Source: Chiua virens
Taxonomy: Eukaryota; Basidiomycota; Agaricomycetes; Boletales; Boletaceae
Assembly: GCA_019787685.1 (NCBI GenBank)
Contig: JAHNUO010000003.1
Coordinates: forward strand, 992,001-1,056,000
Direction: 5' to 3'
DNA length: 64,000 bases
In this document: positions 1-12,060 of the stretch, one piece after another
Position numbering within the stretch: the first letter of the stretch is position 1
How the letters are laid out: the number at the start of each line of letters is the position of its first letter
The notes under the pieces: generated by a model
Databases searched by the model: none
Told to the model about the DNA's origin: nothing
What the model saw: the letters and a program-made list of their open reading frames with translations, nothing else
Translations under genes and position numbers: made by a program

Positions 1-574
1 GTGTTGACTCGGAGGAGGCGAGTCTTCCGAGTCCCCTCAGGCAGCCTTCTCTGAGGATCATCAATCATCGATCAGGCCTCTCTACAAAACATACAGTACG
101 CACACTGTGGGACAGGTTCTTAAAGAGGCGGGATAGGCAGCCCTCAAATGCCGTTTGCACATCGCGACTCGGAGAAGGCAACAGCTGCCAGTGGTGTAGT
201 AGTAAGGTCCTCTTATTTGAAATCATCCCTTTCGCTGGAGTCGAGCACGCCACGCACATCCTCCGAAGTTCCTTGTCACTGCCACTGGCAGTGTGTCCAT
301 GCGAACATATCATCCATCATTATTATTTCCGTGTAAATCCCGGGCCGGTCCCTCGCCATGTCCAACCCTCGAGGCATACGATAGGCGACGCATATTAGTT
401 TTTACTCGAGCTGTCGGTATCAGTGCGACAGGTTCAAGTTTCATGTCACAACCTGGACAAGAATATATGGTGCCCTGGGGGGCCCTATTTTGCTAAACTG
501 CAGGAAGTCCGCTCTCCTTCATCCTAGAGCTTGAGTTCCTAAGCGCTATTCGATCCCTTGTTCCTTTGCAACTT
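1..574. other. Upstream region of first DUF6533 gene
   Basis: No gene was recognised here; the short open frames have no coding character I can support. The stretch contains a near-perfect 17-base palindrome (277-293, CACTGCCACTGGCAGTG), listed separately, and several copies of the motif ACTCGG in the first 200 bases. Confidence 0.5.
277..293. repeat. 17-base near-palindrome
   Basis: CACTGCCACTGGCAGTG reads the same on both strands except for the centre base. A related motif, TGCCACTGGCA, recurs at about 4147-4157 inside an intron of the second tandem gene. Function unknown. Confidence 0.6.
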
Positions 575-2290
575 ATGTCCTCAGACTTGCAGAATGAACT
601 GGAGTTTTTCCTCCAGCAACACTACGCATTGTGTACGTCTCCTCAGAAAACCAGCCAGTCAATAGTTTAATGGACCAACCACAGTGGTGGTACTCGCCTC
701 CGTTGCATATGATTACAGTGGGTAATGCCTCTTTGTATACTCTCTTTTCAGTGACCTTGCAATGCTTCCACTTCAGTTCTCACCTTCCCGAAAGAGGTAT
801 TCATGTTGCTCCGTTTCACGCCTCCTTCTGACGATTCGCAAAGATAGACTACATTTGGGTAATTTGGCAGCACTGGTTTTGTCTCAACGACTCTGACAAC
901 ACTGCAGCGCAAACCCTGGTCCTGGGTATCAACTCTATTTGTTTTAGTGAGTATTAAATTACGAAGTGCCAGGATTGTCTGACTCATATTGACTTGCCAT
1001 AGGTTCGTTACCTTGGTCTTTGTCACTCTGTGTAGGTTGCCCGTGATTGTTATGCAAGTATGACTAACTTTGAGTCCGTGTTTCAAGGGCGTATGTGTTC
1101 TGTACGTCATTGAATAGCATATATGTTGATTGAATGGACTGATCAGGATTTGTAGTTGGTTTTACATCCTTTAACTCTGTCACAGTCAGTATCTCTGCGC
1201 TAGGCCTTACATTCCACTAATGAATATTCTCTAATACTAGATGTATGCACCCGAATCCCCTACGAGTTTTAATGCTGATGAATGAGTAGGTGTAAGCATG
1301 CCACATTACAGTTCTCTATAATATCTTCGGACCAAGCCATTTAAAGGCACTGCATTCTACTATGTGGGGATATGGACACTGCAGCTATTCCGTGCTGCCG
1401 CCGACCGTGAGCTTCCCATCAGTCGATCCGTTTTCATTTTTGTGAAGTCAGGTCATAGTTGTGATGATTCTGCGCGTTTATGCAATGTGGAAACGATCCA
1501 AGATAATCCTCGGTGTTCTCCTCTTTCTATTCGTGCCGCAAGCCATCATTACTTTCGTATTTTATGGAATGGCAAACTTGTCTAGTATGTCTCAGTTAGG
1601 GGTATCAACTCCACTTCGCATATGTCGTTAACTCACTGGGAACCCATTTCATTAGTGAGTATTAACCAGGCGTTAAACGCCTCAATTTGCGTCGGTTTGT
1701 TGGACTCAGCGTCCCCTCCCTGGTTATCAGTGATCCCACACCTCGTATACAGTGTCACAGTGTTGATCCTTCCTATCGTCCAATCATTCGGGCAATCTCT
1801 TGAAATGTACAAGGCAACAAAGCAGTGGCAACCTAACAGGTACCTCCAGCTACTAGTTGCGGATGGTATCCTTTACTTTCTTGTGTGCGTCTTTACTTTT
1901 CCCTAATCTCCCATTAGTCTCCAACATACTATTGGCTCAAACAAAATCATTCACTTACTAAACAGGCACACGTTATATGACATCCGCACGCTGATATTTT
2001 GGGGATCTGTGGTCTTATCCGATGCATCAATGTTCGCGTTGGATGCATCGACTGTCCTGCTTTTATTCACTATGCTGCCCCGGTTCATCATTGGCATACG
2101 CGAGATGTATGATCGGGATATCCACCGGCAGCGTGGCATTGACAGCGGGTTCGGGATCTTTTCATCAGCCCCACCCGTGTCTACGATCGCGTTCACGCAC
2201 AGCGTCCTCAGGCAGGGACGGATCGTGGAGACAGCCGACCCAGAGGTGATTTCACTTGAAGCGCTTAGGGACGGTGCGGGTCGAGTTTGA
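575..2290 (+). CDS. DUF6533-family membrane protein, tandem copy 1
   Basis: This is a multi-pass membrane protein of the large Agaricomycete DUF6533 family; its biochemical role is unknown. The start ATG at 575 opens an exon (575-632) joined to 685-717, 777-796 and 844-858. Together these give the family N-terminus, running to a VAYDY motif and then EIDYIW. The next exon encodes RKPWSWVSTLFVL. Downstream, about 1359-1410 gives FYYVGIWTLQLF. About 1464-1590 gives VMILRVYAMWKRSKI in the frame that ignores the longer overlapping ORF. About 1669-1885 encodes hydrophobic helices ending YKATKQWQPN, and the last exon (to the stop at 2290) carries LPRFIIGIREMYDRD. The exons between about 1110 and 1340 could not be placed with confidence. 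The same layout recurs at 4 kb and 7 kb, which marks tandem duplication. The gene may be functional, but the uncertain middle leaves that open. Confidence 0.6.
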
Positions 2291-3964
2291 GTTCTGACAT
2301 GCGTTAAGTAAATAAGAGCCTTGATCGTAATCGATTGGGTGAACGGGAGTGGGTCGTGGTATTGTTGGAAGGTAGTACTTTGGCTCTCGCTTTTTCACAT
2401 ACGATTTCGGTCCAAGGACACCAAGGACATCTGTGTTAATTGCATAATTATGTTGCCAGTCTGTCGCATGTGTCTCCCAATTTCTCTGCATGAGATACAA
2501 ATGAATGAACACAGTTGGTGATGGGAGACGTGTATGTGGCTACCGGGAGGAGTGAGCCTTGAGGAGAATGGGTGTCGACTAAAGCGAGCGACGGACGAAT
2601 GAGTATCGCTCATTGGCATGGGCTCCTCACGCCATGGGGTACGGAAACGAGGGCGACGTTCTCAGTTGATGCTGTAGGGAATGAAGTCGCACTGCAAACG
2701 GTCATGGTCCGACACAGAACAGTTCATCATCAAGGGATCGGCGAACCTGACTTTATCCCCTGAAATCACAGGTTTCGTGAGATACAGCGGGCTGGTTGAT
2801 AAGAGCAACGGTGGTCTCCAATCGAAGGGGAGGAGCGGGGTGGTATAGAATCGGTGGTCGTCGGATGACCTCATGGTTGGCCACAGTGAGGCCCGTAGAG
2901 CTAAAGATGAAGTACCTGATCGCCCCGATATCTTGTAATAGGCAGCTGCCTTCGTACAGATTTAGTAGCACCGTCACTAGCACGAGTATCTGATCGACGC
3001 TCAAGTCAAATTTTTGATGCAGAGTTCATTGAAAGAGTGATCCAGTCGGTCTAATTGTCCGTTGTCACCGGGATATAGACTCCACAAAGGACTCGGAGTC
3101 CCACCGTGACGGCGGGTAAAGCTTGGGCAAGGCGGGCGAACTAGGGCCCCGGAGGGGCCCTTTCGGATCTAGTGCGGGTACTATGCGGGGATCCGCATAG
3201 ATCCGATCCCCCTCGCCATGCCCGTGGGCATTCTCCGTAGTGACACGGATTCGAAGTTGTCAGCCGCCGCGCATATTTCGCAGGAACACTCTCGTGTTGC
3301 CATTTACATTGCTCATGTCACGTCGCTGTGGATTGACAGTGTTCTAGCGTCAGTGTCACTGCACGGGTCTGGCAATGAAGACACTGTTTATTGCTACTTG
3401 CTACTTACGTTCGAATAGACGTGGCCGCCGCTCAGGAACCGACGCAGCATGCAACCCAAAAGTCAGAATTAGACGACTACCTGCGCCGTCAAGATTATGT
3501 ATTGCTGGGGTGATAAGAAGAGCGGCGGCGAAGCAAGATGGGAGGAGCACCGCCACAGTCACTGCAAGCCAGCTTTGGCATGTGCGGGGCCTGAACTGTT
3601 CATCATCCAAGTTCATGCCCACAACTTGAGAGAGTACCTCGCCGAAATGACCGGCATGGCCGTGGAAGCTGCGCTGATCCGATCCGAGTCGGCTCATGCT
3701 ATGTGGCACAGTCACTGGCACTGACTCGGAGTTCAGACTCGGATACGCACCTGAGGGCTGTTCTGGGTCAAGGTCAAGACTCCACTAATAGCATTGTCCC
3801 AGACAGGGTATCAACATGACAAGTCTGCATACTGGATGGTATATAGCTTTGATGGCCCCATCGCTGAATTCAAGTTGCAACCCCCCGGTTCAAGCTCTTC
3901 CTTGCCAGCTTAAGGACGGTCTAGAACGGCCTGAACCACACTTTGATTTCTCACTTTATACAAC
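2291..3964. other. Intergenic spacer between tandem copies 1 and 2
   Basis: Only short open frames with no family resemblance occur here. The notable content is a GC-rich set of perfect hairpins at 3143-3205, described separately. Bases 3090-3110 and 3720-3745 both carry GACTCGGAGT-type motifs. Confidence 0.5.
3143..3205. repeat. Cluster of perfect inverted repeats
   Basis: Two hairpins lie side by side. AGGGCCCC (3143-3150) pairs with GGGGCCCT (3154-3161) across a 3-base loop. CTATGCGG (3181-3188) pairs with CCGCATAG (3193-3200) across GGAT. CGGATCTA (3164-3171) is also complementary to TAGATCCG (3198-3205), so the second hairpin can be enclosed by a longer alternative stem. There is no adjacent ORF with which to read it as a terminator. 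It may be a cruciform-forming or mobile-element end sequence. Confidence 0.6.
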
Positions 3965-5674
3965 ATGTCCACTGGCACAGACGTACAATTCCTGCAAGAA
4001 GGTTACTCGATGAGTATGTTTCATTTCACTCGTGTACAGTGTATCAAACGTTAACGAATCCAGTGGTGCTAATCACCTCTGTCGCATATGATTATCGTGA
4101 GTAATACTTGGTGGAATTTTAACTCACTAGCGACTCTGACATTGCTGCCACTGGCAATGCTGCAGTTCTCACCTTGCCAAGCGAGGTAGAATCCAACTTC
4201 TTTCGAATGACGCTTCCTTGCTGATTATCTGCCAAGATAGAATACATTTGGGTAAATTGATAAACGCTGGCTCTTGAGTGTTACGCCCTGACGACACTGC
4301 AGTGCAGACGCTGGACATGGGTCTCCACTTTGTTCGTTTTGGTGAGTATCAGAGCACGAACTCGAAGCTCCGGGACGGGGTGTTAAATGTAACTCAAACT
4401 GACTTGCCCACAGGTCCGGTACCTTAGTCTTTGTTATATAATGTACGTCTGCCTTGGTAATATGCAAGCGCAGCTCATTCCGAGTCCAATCTTTAAGAGA
4501 AATTGCATTCTGTAAGCTGGTGAATATTATAAATTATTGGTTGACTGGACTAATCAGACATATTCGCAGTTGACTTTGCTCCTCTTGACTCGGCTACAGT
4601 CAGTTCCATTTGATATTGAATCTTGAATCTGTCACTAACGTACAAGTTCTGATAGACGTATGCATTAGAAACCTACTACCAGCTTGGTTGTTAATCAGTG
4701 AATAGGTGTAAGCACGTCATTTTACATTGCGCCGACGTATTGTCAGACCAAGACTTGGACATTTCAAAGGCACTGTTTTCTATTTAGTAGCAGAGTGGAC
4801 ATTTCTGCTCTTTCAAGTTTCTGCCGACCGTGAGTTACTCCGAAATCCTCCAATTCATTTTCGCCTTTGTGATGTTCGCTCGCAGTGGTGATGATTCTTC
4901 GCATCTATGCAATGTGGAATCAATCAAAGATAATCCTCAGTGTCCTCCTCCTCCTATACGTGCTACAAACCATCACTGCTGTTGTTTTCTATGGAATGTC
5001 CAACTTGTCTGGTATGTCTCAGGTGGAATCGAAGTGTCGATTATCTTGTTAACTCATTGTTGCCCATCTCTTAACTTGAAGTAACAATAACCCAGGGGCT
5101 AAATACCACGTTCTGTAGTGGTGTGCTTTACTCACCGTTCTCGACCTGGTCAATCGTGATTCTCCACCTTACATTCAGTCTTGCGCTGTTCATTTTCCCC
5201 GTCGTCCAGACAATAAGTCACACTCTTGACATACGCAAGACAACAAAGCGGTGGCAGCCTAACCAATATATCAAGATACTTGCGGCGGATGGTATCATGT
5301 ATTTTTTCATGTGCGTCCTCCTCTTCTTATCACCTCTCACCATCCGTAACTAGATCTCTTTTAGGCACCTATGTTATGATGTACGCACTTTGACGGTGTG
5401 GAGAGTTGTGTCATTATCCGCCATATCAGTGGATTTCTTGAACGCATCGAGTACTCTGTTACTATTGACCATGTTGCCCCGCTTTATCATTGGCATACGG
5501 GAGCTATATGACCGGGATGTCCACCGCCAGCAGGACATCGACAGCGGATTCGGGCTTTTGTCGTTTGTCCGCGTGCCCGATACAACCGCGTTCGTGGATG
5601 TCGGCCTAGTGCAGGAACAAATCGCGGGAGAAGACACAGAGGGTTTCGGAAGTGATCCTACTGATAGAGGTTGA
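3965..5674 (+). CDS. DUF6533-family membrane protein, tandem copy 2
   Basis: This is a close paralog of the copy at 575-2290 with the same intron pattern. Exons readable with good splice sites are 3965-4013, 4064-4096, 4166-4185, 4237-4251 (giving YDYLLTLPSEIEYIW), 4303-4341 (RRWTWVSTLFVL) and 4414-4442 (VRYLSLCY). Later exons at about 4779-4831 (LVAEWTFLLFQVSAD) and 4884-5023 (VMILRIYAMWNQSKI) are followed by about 5100-5310 (helices, then KTTKRWQPNQY). The last exon from about 5365 ends at 5674 and encodes LPRFIIGIRELYDRD. The membrane helices and the charged C-terminal cytoplasmic tail match the family. As in copy 1, one exon between about 4443 and 4778 is unresolved; all three frames hold stops just before a conserved GTGTAAG, so an intron or a lesion lies there. 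Function unknown. Confidence 0.6.
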
Positions 5675-6926
5675 GAGTGATTTGCGCCAGGTTTGGAGCG
5701 TTCTGAATTGTGTTGCACTGGGCGGTGAACGGGATTGGACACGAACACTAGGTTTACTCGTCATGGCCCGTGGATATGTAATATTGTTATTTAGTGATCA
5801 GAGAACTTGCGAGCAAACGTCCTTACTCATACTCCGCCAATTTCGATGCACGATGCGCCACCATTCGATGATGGCACCGATTCTAGTCATTCTAGTTACA
5901 CTAGTGTTTGTGACCGACGCGGCGTCTGCCTATCGAACACAACCGGTGTGATCCGTCCCCCAAATTTCTTCCCAAGCTGCCCTCGAAGATCATGTGCATG
6001 AGCTCTACTTTAGATACCGAGCAATTGCGCCGCCGCCGCAAATTTGAAAACCTAATTTCGTTCTCTTCGAGATTTCCAAAGATGCACCCGCCGGCGGGCC
6101 ATGGCTCATGATGCTTGCCAAAAGCTTGGATAATACTCACAACGGCAGCTCAAAGGATCCAGGAACAAATGGTTGGATGCTTGGTGACTCATTCAGGGAA
6201 CCGACGGGGGCGCTAAGCAGAATAGACGGTGACATTTTCAGTGTTATCGTTGAGTTACTTCAGCGGTGCCGAGGGAGGTAGGGGTCCAGGGGGTCGGTTT
6301 TGAGCACTGTTGCCTGCCAACAAACTCGCACGAATACAGCCTAGTCACGATACAATGTCTGAGTACGGTCTTGATGAATCCAAGTATTTCCGACACCGCT
6401 ATCTCGGCTCAAACCGAATTGAATTCCCACCCTTTCGAACCAAAGTCGGAAGGAAACACGTTACTATGGTGCAAGGCTGCGCGGCCATCGATCATCGTGC
6501 ATCATGCATGCGCATCAGCGCCTTGTCACGAATCTCATGTTGCAGGTCCGAAAGGAGGGCATGCTCCCGATTTAGCGTTCCGGATCTTCCGATGCCTCAG
6601 CAAGGAGTGCCTTGAAGTGGGCTGGACCTGTAAGTAGGCGCTGATCCGAACTTCGGTCAGTGCTGCGCCGCAGCAAGCGGCGGAGGTTTCTAGCAGCCGT
6701 CGTCCACGCAGACGTGCATCTGGTGGTTTCTACCCCTTGGCGCTGAGAGCTAGATCTCATGTAGAATGGTCAAGCCCGTTCATTGGCCAAAATTAAACTC
6801 GCCAATGAGAAGAGCTTATATTTACTCCGAGCGTTGATCAGGCCTGTGCGGCTTTATCGCTGAACCGCATATACTCTGAGTTTGCTCTCCTTCATTGTCC
6901 GGTCCTTTCCCTCCAAGCCCCATTAG
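5675..6926. other. Intergenic spacer between tandem copies 2 and 3
   Basis: I see no gene. Overlapping ORFs on both strands at 5900-6760 have no recognisable family, are of random length and share no splice signals. Confidence 0.4.
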
Positions 6927-8668
6927 ATGTCCAGAACGAACCAGAGTTTGTGATTTTGCGTATGTTCCATCTTGCTAGCAACCTTCAATCAATGAACATC
7001 TAACGGACCACTACTTCCGCGCCAGTGGTGCTAGTCACTTGCATTGTGTACGATCATTGTGAGTAGTGCATTTCCCGATAGTTTCTGTTTTCAGTGACAA
7101 TGCTACACTCTTAGTTCTCATCTTTCCGGGAGAGGTATTCAGCTCCTCTGGATCTCGTTTCCTCGCTGACTATCTTCAAACGGATAGACTACATTTGGGT
7201 AATTTGGTAAGATTGGCTCCTGAGTGTCTCCTGATGCGGCGGCACCACAGCGCCAACCATGGACTACCCTGTTTATTTTAGTGAGTATCAAAGGACAAAG
7301 TGCAGACGGGCTCACTTAGTGTGATTCAATCTGATTTGTCCGTTACCTTGATCTTTGTAATAACTTGTAGGTCTGCTGTAGTTATGATGAAAACACGGCT
7401 AAATTCTTCAAGATCATGTGTGTTTTGTATGTCAGTCAATAGTATATCTTATTAGTCAAGTGGGCTAACCAGATACATTCGCAGTTGACTTTGCTTTATT
7501 CCATTCTACTACGGTCAGAGTCTCTGTCTCATGTCTAATTTGTTGCTAATGAACGTGGTAGATGTATGTGTCGGGATCCCCTTGGCAATTTTTGTTGGTT
7601 GATGAACCGATAGGTGTAAGTACATCACTCTATGGTGCTTCATCATATTTTAAAACCAGGGCATGGATATTTCAAAAGGCACTGTATTCTACCTTGCGAG
7701 GGTGTGGACAATGCAGCCATTCCGTGCTGTAACTGACCGTGAAATTCTTCGCTTCTAATTCATCTTTTCATCTTTATGGAGCCCAATCACAGTAGTGATG
7801 CATGCAATGTGGAAACGGTCCAAAACAGTCCTTAGCGTTCTTCTCTTTCTATCTGTGCCGAAAATCATCATTACTTTTCTTTTTTATGGGGTGGCCAACT
7901 CGTCTTGGTAAGTTTCGGTTGCAAGTATCAATTCCCACATGACATTAACCCTGTTTCTCAAGTGACGACTACCCGGGCCCAGCTCGTTCCTCTCACCATT
8001 TCCCGCCTGGGCATTCGTGATTCCCCACTTTGTATTTAGTGTTATACTGGTGATCCTCCCTGTCGTTCAGACATTCAAACAATTTCTCTACATGTACAGG
8101 GCGACAAAGCAGTAGCAACACGAACCAGCACATCAAGCTACTGCTCGCAGATGGTGTCCTTTCGTACGTCTGCATTCCATCGGCCCTTCGTCTCCAACTG
8201 ACCCTGCTGTCGTTCGACGCCCATATGCTGGTGTTTTTGGGATACGTCATCTTGTCTGACATCGCAAAGGACATGTTGAACGTGACGACGCGTCTGCTTT
8301 TGTTCACCATGTTGCCCCGATTCATTATCCACGTGCGCGAGCTGTACAGGCGGGATGTCCACCGTCGCCAACAGGGTATCGACAGTAGCTTTAGGGTCAT
8401 GTCTACGATGGCGTTCGCGGACGTCGTCTCACAGGGGCGGATCGAGGGGGACGCAGATGGATCTGAGGTGATCCCACTCGTAGAGGCTGGAGATGGTGCA
8501 TGTCAAGTTCGACTTGTGGCTTGCGCCGAGAGCAGGGGGTCGCGACAGCGACAAAACGTGTTGTGTCGCTCTGAGAAGATGGGTTGTCACATCAGTCTCG
8601 AGGTCAGGGGGCTGAGATGTCTGCATTGGTGTATTGGTGTCTCGGACAAAGATATGATAGAAGATTAA
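6927..8668 (+). pseudogene. DUF6533-family membrane protein, tandem copy 3 (degenerate)
   Basis: This third copy retains the family landmarks: the YDH..IFPGEIDYIW region (7020-7190), RQPWTTLFIL (about 7252-7280), VMHAMWKRSK (about 7795-7830), the helices at 7990-8100 and LPRFIIHVRELYRRD (about 8310-8360). It is broken in several places. The start region is missing about ten bases relative to copy 1, so the first ATG is out of frame and hits a stop. The conserved Trp codon of KATKQWQPN has become TAG at 8113-8115, and an extra base follows within ten nucleotides. Twelve bases are lost in-frame where copies 1 and 2 read ILRVY. Two codons are missing in the RxPW..TLF exon. These lesions together support a pseudogene rather than an alternative splice form. 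Confidence 0.7.
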
Positions 8669-9186
8669 GATACGTATGATGCATGAAGTTTAATGGGATC
8701 ACGCAGCGAGCAAAAAATGGATTGGGTGAAAGAGTGTGATAAAGGAAGTCTGTCTCCGAATTATCTGACCAAGTAATAAAAGGAAATGCCCAAGGAAAAA
8801 AAGGTCCGGAGGAATGATAACCTAAGGTATCGTAGGGTATGAAATGTGTTCCAGGCAACGAATCAAGATGAGAGGGTGGATAGCAACAAAACGAGCGGAA
8901 GTTTTAGACAGCAGAGAAGAGTATAATAGTTATAGCAGATCCGTATCACAGCCGACGGCAAGCTAGTCTTAGATTGGATGATTGATGTTGGTCCCACATT
9001 AATGAGAATGGGCCACTATTTCAGTGCGCGGTCGCTTCAACCCCATCGTGCTGTGCCTTCTCGTGAGGATTGTGAGTTTCTCCATTGACATTCTCCGGGC
9101 GCGCACCATCGATTGATCCTGGAGAGCTGACCACCACCTCTGGAAGAACAGGGGGTTCACTGGATATCACGGGACGTGATGATTCT
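8669..9186. other. Intergenic, no gene seen
   Basis: This is the convergent gap between the DUF6533 pseudogene and the reverse-strand gene ending at 9187. No coding family, repeat or obvious signal was seen. Confidence 0.5.
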
Positions 9187-10788
9187 TCAGTCTTTGGCAT
9201 CGGTAGAGTAAGCCGAGGAAGAACGAGCACCGTTAGGGACTTCCGTAGAAGGCTTCGGCGTCGTGAGGGTAGACGAGAACCGGTTGACGGATGGTGACGT
9301 TGGCGTACTTTGTTCAATAGCGGTCTGTCCGGCAGCAGCAGTCTCTGCGTGCGAAGGTGGCGGATCAGGGAAGTCCCAAGCTTGGGGCACGAGAGCGACA
9401 GGTAAAAGCCAAGTTGCAGTGCAAACAACGCCTTTGCCTCTATCCGCCTTTTTGATCAAGCTCCATTCACTTTGGACGAATTGTGCAATGTAACGAATGA
9501 AAGGAATGATTTCGCGCACGCCCTCGTTGACAACAGAGATGGCCGTCAGCAAGTTGAGGATTGCTGAGCCGGGGGACTCTACACCTGCCAGGAAGTGCAT
9601 GGTTGGGGGAGGAAGGCAGATTTCGAAACCCCACCAATCTGTGGTTCAAGGTAAGTGCGAGTGAATGAAGAAGATAAGATGAGCCTGACATGTAAGAGCG
9701 GATATCCTGTCGACTGGAACAATTACACCCTTGTGATCAGCAATTATAGCTTTGCCTGTGGCGTACCCCAACGCCATAAGCTGTGGGGTGATCTGTTCGA
9801 GGCCTTCGACCACCGTCTCAGCGGTCGGAACTGCTCCAGCGAAGAGACCTTGAGCTGTGACTGGGGCACCGAAGCCCATATTGGGAGCTGTAACGAGGTC
9901 AATGAGATGCAATTCGGCTATGGCAGTGGATATAGTCGACACGGCGGCGGTTGCAACGGACTGAATTTGGGCAAAGTTCTGTTCATGAACATCCTTATCG
10001 GGCTTGTCAAGACAGACAGCACGAATAGGGCCATGGGGTTGGGATGCGATGTCGTAAGCGTGAGGGGGAAGCTCTTTGAGCTGAGAGATCACTTTGGCGG
10101 CGGACTTTGGAGCGAGGAGCTGGGATTTGACACGAGCCACATCGGCTTTGGAGAGCGACTTTGACTTCAAGTTTGACCTGGGGTCACGTTCGACAGGGTA
10201 ATTGTGGGCTCCGATGATGACAGAGCGGACAATGGCCGCAGATGCCTTTGCGCGCTTCTCGGATGAGACACCGCTACCGACTATGAGGGCAGAGAAGGCA
10301 CGACTAGGCTTGGACATTTTCTCCGAAGACTTTGGGATGGAAGTAGGGTGTGTCTGAATAGGCGGAGGAATGGAGCGAAGCTTGTTCTGCTTTGGGTCGG
10401 AACGAAGGAAAGAGAAGGATGGGAGGGAAAAGCGACGAGGGTCTTTAGCGTTGGAATTTGCGGTCGATGGCGAATAAGGCAGCACAGACTGGCTCTGGAC
10501 CTGCAAGGGTTGGTCACTTTGAGAGGATTCAGATCCTGTGTGGACGGAGGACTGGGGTAGTGGGGAGGAGGGAGGGGCAAGGGAAGCTGCAGGAAGATCT
10601 GACGGTACAGCTTGTATGGTGGGTGCCGAATCTATAGTTGGAATAGACGCGTCAGAAGGTCTGGTGGCTGGGAGCGTGGAAAGGTCAACGGGGGGTAGAT
10701 CATGGGATGAGGCGGCCGGGATGGCGCTGTCAAGCTTCTCATCAAGGAGAGTCGGGGTGGGGCTGACGGACTTGAAGAAGGAGAGCAT
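9187..10788 (-). CDS. Conserved basidiomycete protein of unknown function
   Basis: Two exons, 10788-9690 and 9638-9187, join across a 51-base intron to give 516 residues. The first 150 residues are Pro/Ser-rich and look disordered. The core begins near ALIVGSGVSSEKRAK and contains PVDRISALT, which continues across the splice into YWWGFEICLPPP and then a hydrophobic segment ending in VREIIPFIRYIAQFV. I recall this ordered region as conserved among basidiomycetes but know no assigned function. No catalytic motif, signal peptide or clear membrane span is visible. The last 90 residues are again low-complexity. A TATA-like element lies about 60 bases upstream on the same strand (10849-10855). It is divergently arranged with NDUFS7 (start 11144). 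Confidence 0.8.
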
Positions 10789-10848
10789 GACCTTGAGAGA
10801 GAAAAAGAAGGAAGAGCGACCGAGGAGGGTCGAAAAAGTAGGCCCTAG

Positions 10849-10855
10849 TTTTATA
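10849..10855 (-). promoter_or_regulatory. TATA-box candidate
   Basis: The reverse strand reads TATAAAA here, 61 bases upstream of the ATG at 10788, which is a usual distance for a fungal core promoter. Confidence 0.4.
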
Positions 10856-11143
10856 CGTACTCAATGGAACTCGCTTGGTTCGTGAGAAAGGAGAGAACGA
10901 GACGAGCGAAAGCCAGCTTCGGTCGCGCTGCATGCATCTGGCGGTGGAGTCAACACCGTGGCAGTCATTTCGTGTGGTCCATATGATCGTCTTCCAACTT
11001 TGGGTGTGCTCGATCATCGACTTCTATCTCTCCATTTAGGGGTATTTCCAAGTTGGTACGTAATGACCCCTCTAAAGGGGGTGTTTCGTGGGAATAGCCG
11101 GATATATGTCCATATTCGCCCGCATCTCGCGTCGACCTCGATC

Positions 11144-12060
11144 ATGTCGCTCGCTGCTCTGAGAGTACCAGGTTTGTCCACTCCCTCCTCTAAATACGAA
11201 TACGTCTGCTCACCCATGTACCAGTATCACGTGTCGCTTCTCTGCGGCCTGCGTTTGGTGTGTGCTTGTCTTTCCCCGTAAATCTCGCTCAACGGCCCCG
11301 TAGCCTCCCGATTCGTCCACTCTTCCAGTTCTGCCAAAGCACCAGAGCCCATACCCATTTCTACTACTTCTCCCACAGAACCCATCACTTCTCTTGCCAT
11401 CCGCGGCTCAAACCAACACAGTCTAGAAACTCCCCACAACAAAGCCGGTCCGTCCTTCCACTTTCTCTCCCTTTGCTCCCTCATTTTGTTTTTCTCAGAG
11501 TATGTCCTCTCGACTCTCGACAAACTCAGTAACTGGGCTCGCCAGAGCTCAATTTGGCCCATGACATTCGGTCTTGCTTGTTGCGCCGTCGAAATGATGC
11601 ACATGGCCGCTGCTAGATACGACCAGGATCGTCTCGGCGTCGTATTCCGTGCAAGTCCCCGTCAAAGTGATGTCATGATCGTGGCTGGAACCCTCACAAA
11701 CAAAATGGCTCCCGCTTTGAGGAAGGTCTATGATCAAATGCCTGAGCCGAGATGGGTCATCTCCATGGGCTCATGCGCCAACGGTGGTGGATACTATCAC
11801 TATTCCTATGCAGTCGTCAGGGGTTGCGATCGTATGTCTTTTCTCCCCCTTTTGTCCACCTGCTCACCCTTCACTCCCACAGGAATCGTCCCCGTAGATA
11901 TATACGTCCCTGGATGCCCTCCTACTGCCGAGGCTCTCCTCTACGGCTTGCTTCAGCTCCAGCGAAAAATGAGGAGAAACAGGAAGGGTGTATTGTGGTG
12001 AGTTCACCATCTCTCTTTCCTCTCTCCCTCGACTTCATTTTCTGTAGGTACCGCAAATAA
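11144..12060 (+). CDS. NDUFS7: NADH:ubiquinone oxidoreductase PSST subunit (mitochondrial complex I)
   Basis: This is the complex I subunit that carries iron-sulfur cluster N2 and passes electrons to ubiquinone in the inner mitochondrial membrane. Six exons (11144-11171, 11225-11257, 11304-11447, 11499-11831, 11883-11997, 12048-12060) splice in phase to 221 residues. The N-terminus (MSLAALRVP, then [10 protein letters not shown]) is Arg/Ser-rich without acids, as expected of a mitochondrial presequence. The mature part has the family signature [16 protein letters not shown], followed by GSCANGGG and VPGCPP. These supply the four cluster-binding cysteines (adjacent CC, then one in each later motif). 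The length and the C-terminal WYRK ending fit fungal PSST proteins. The start is fixed by the presequence and by the phase of the first intron. The gene appears intact. Confidence 0.95.
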
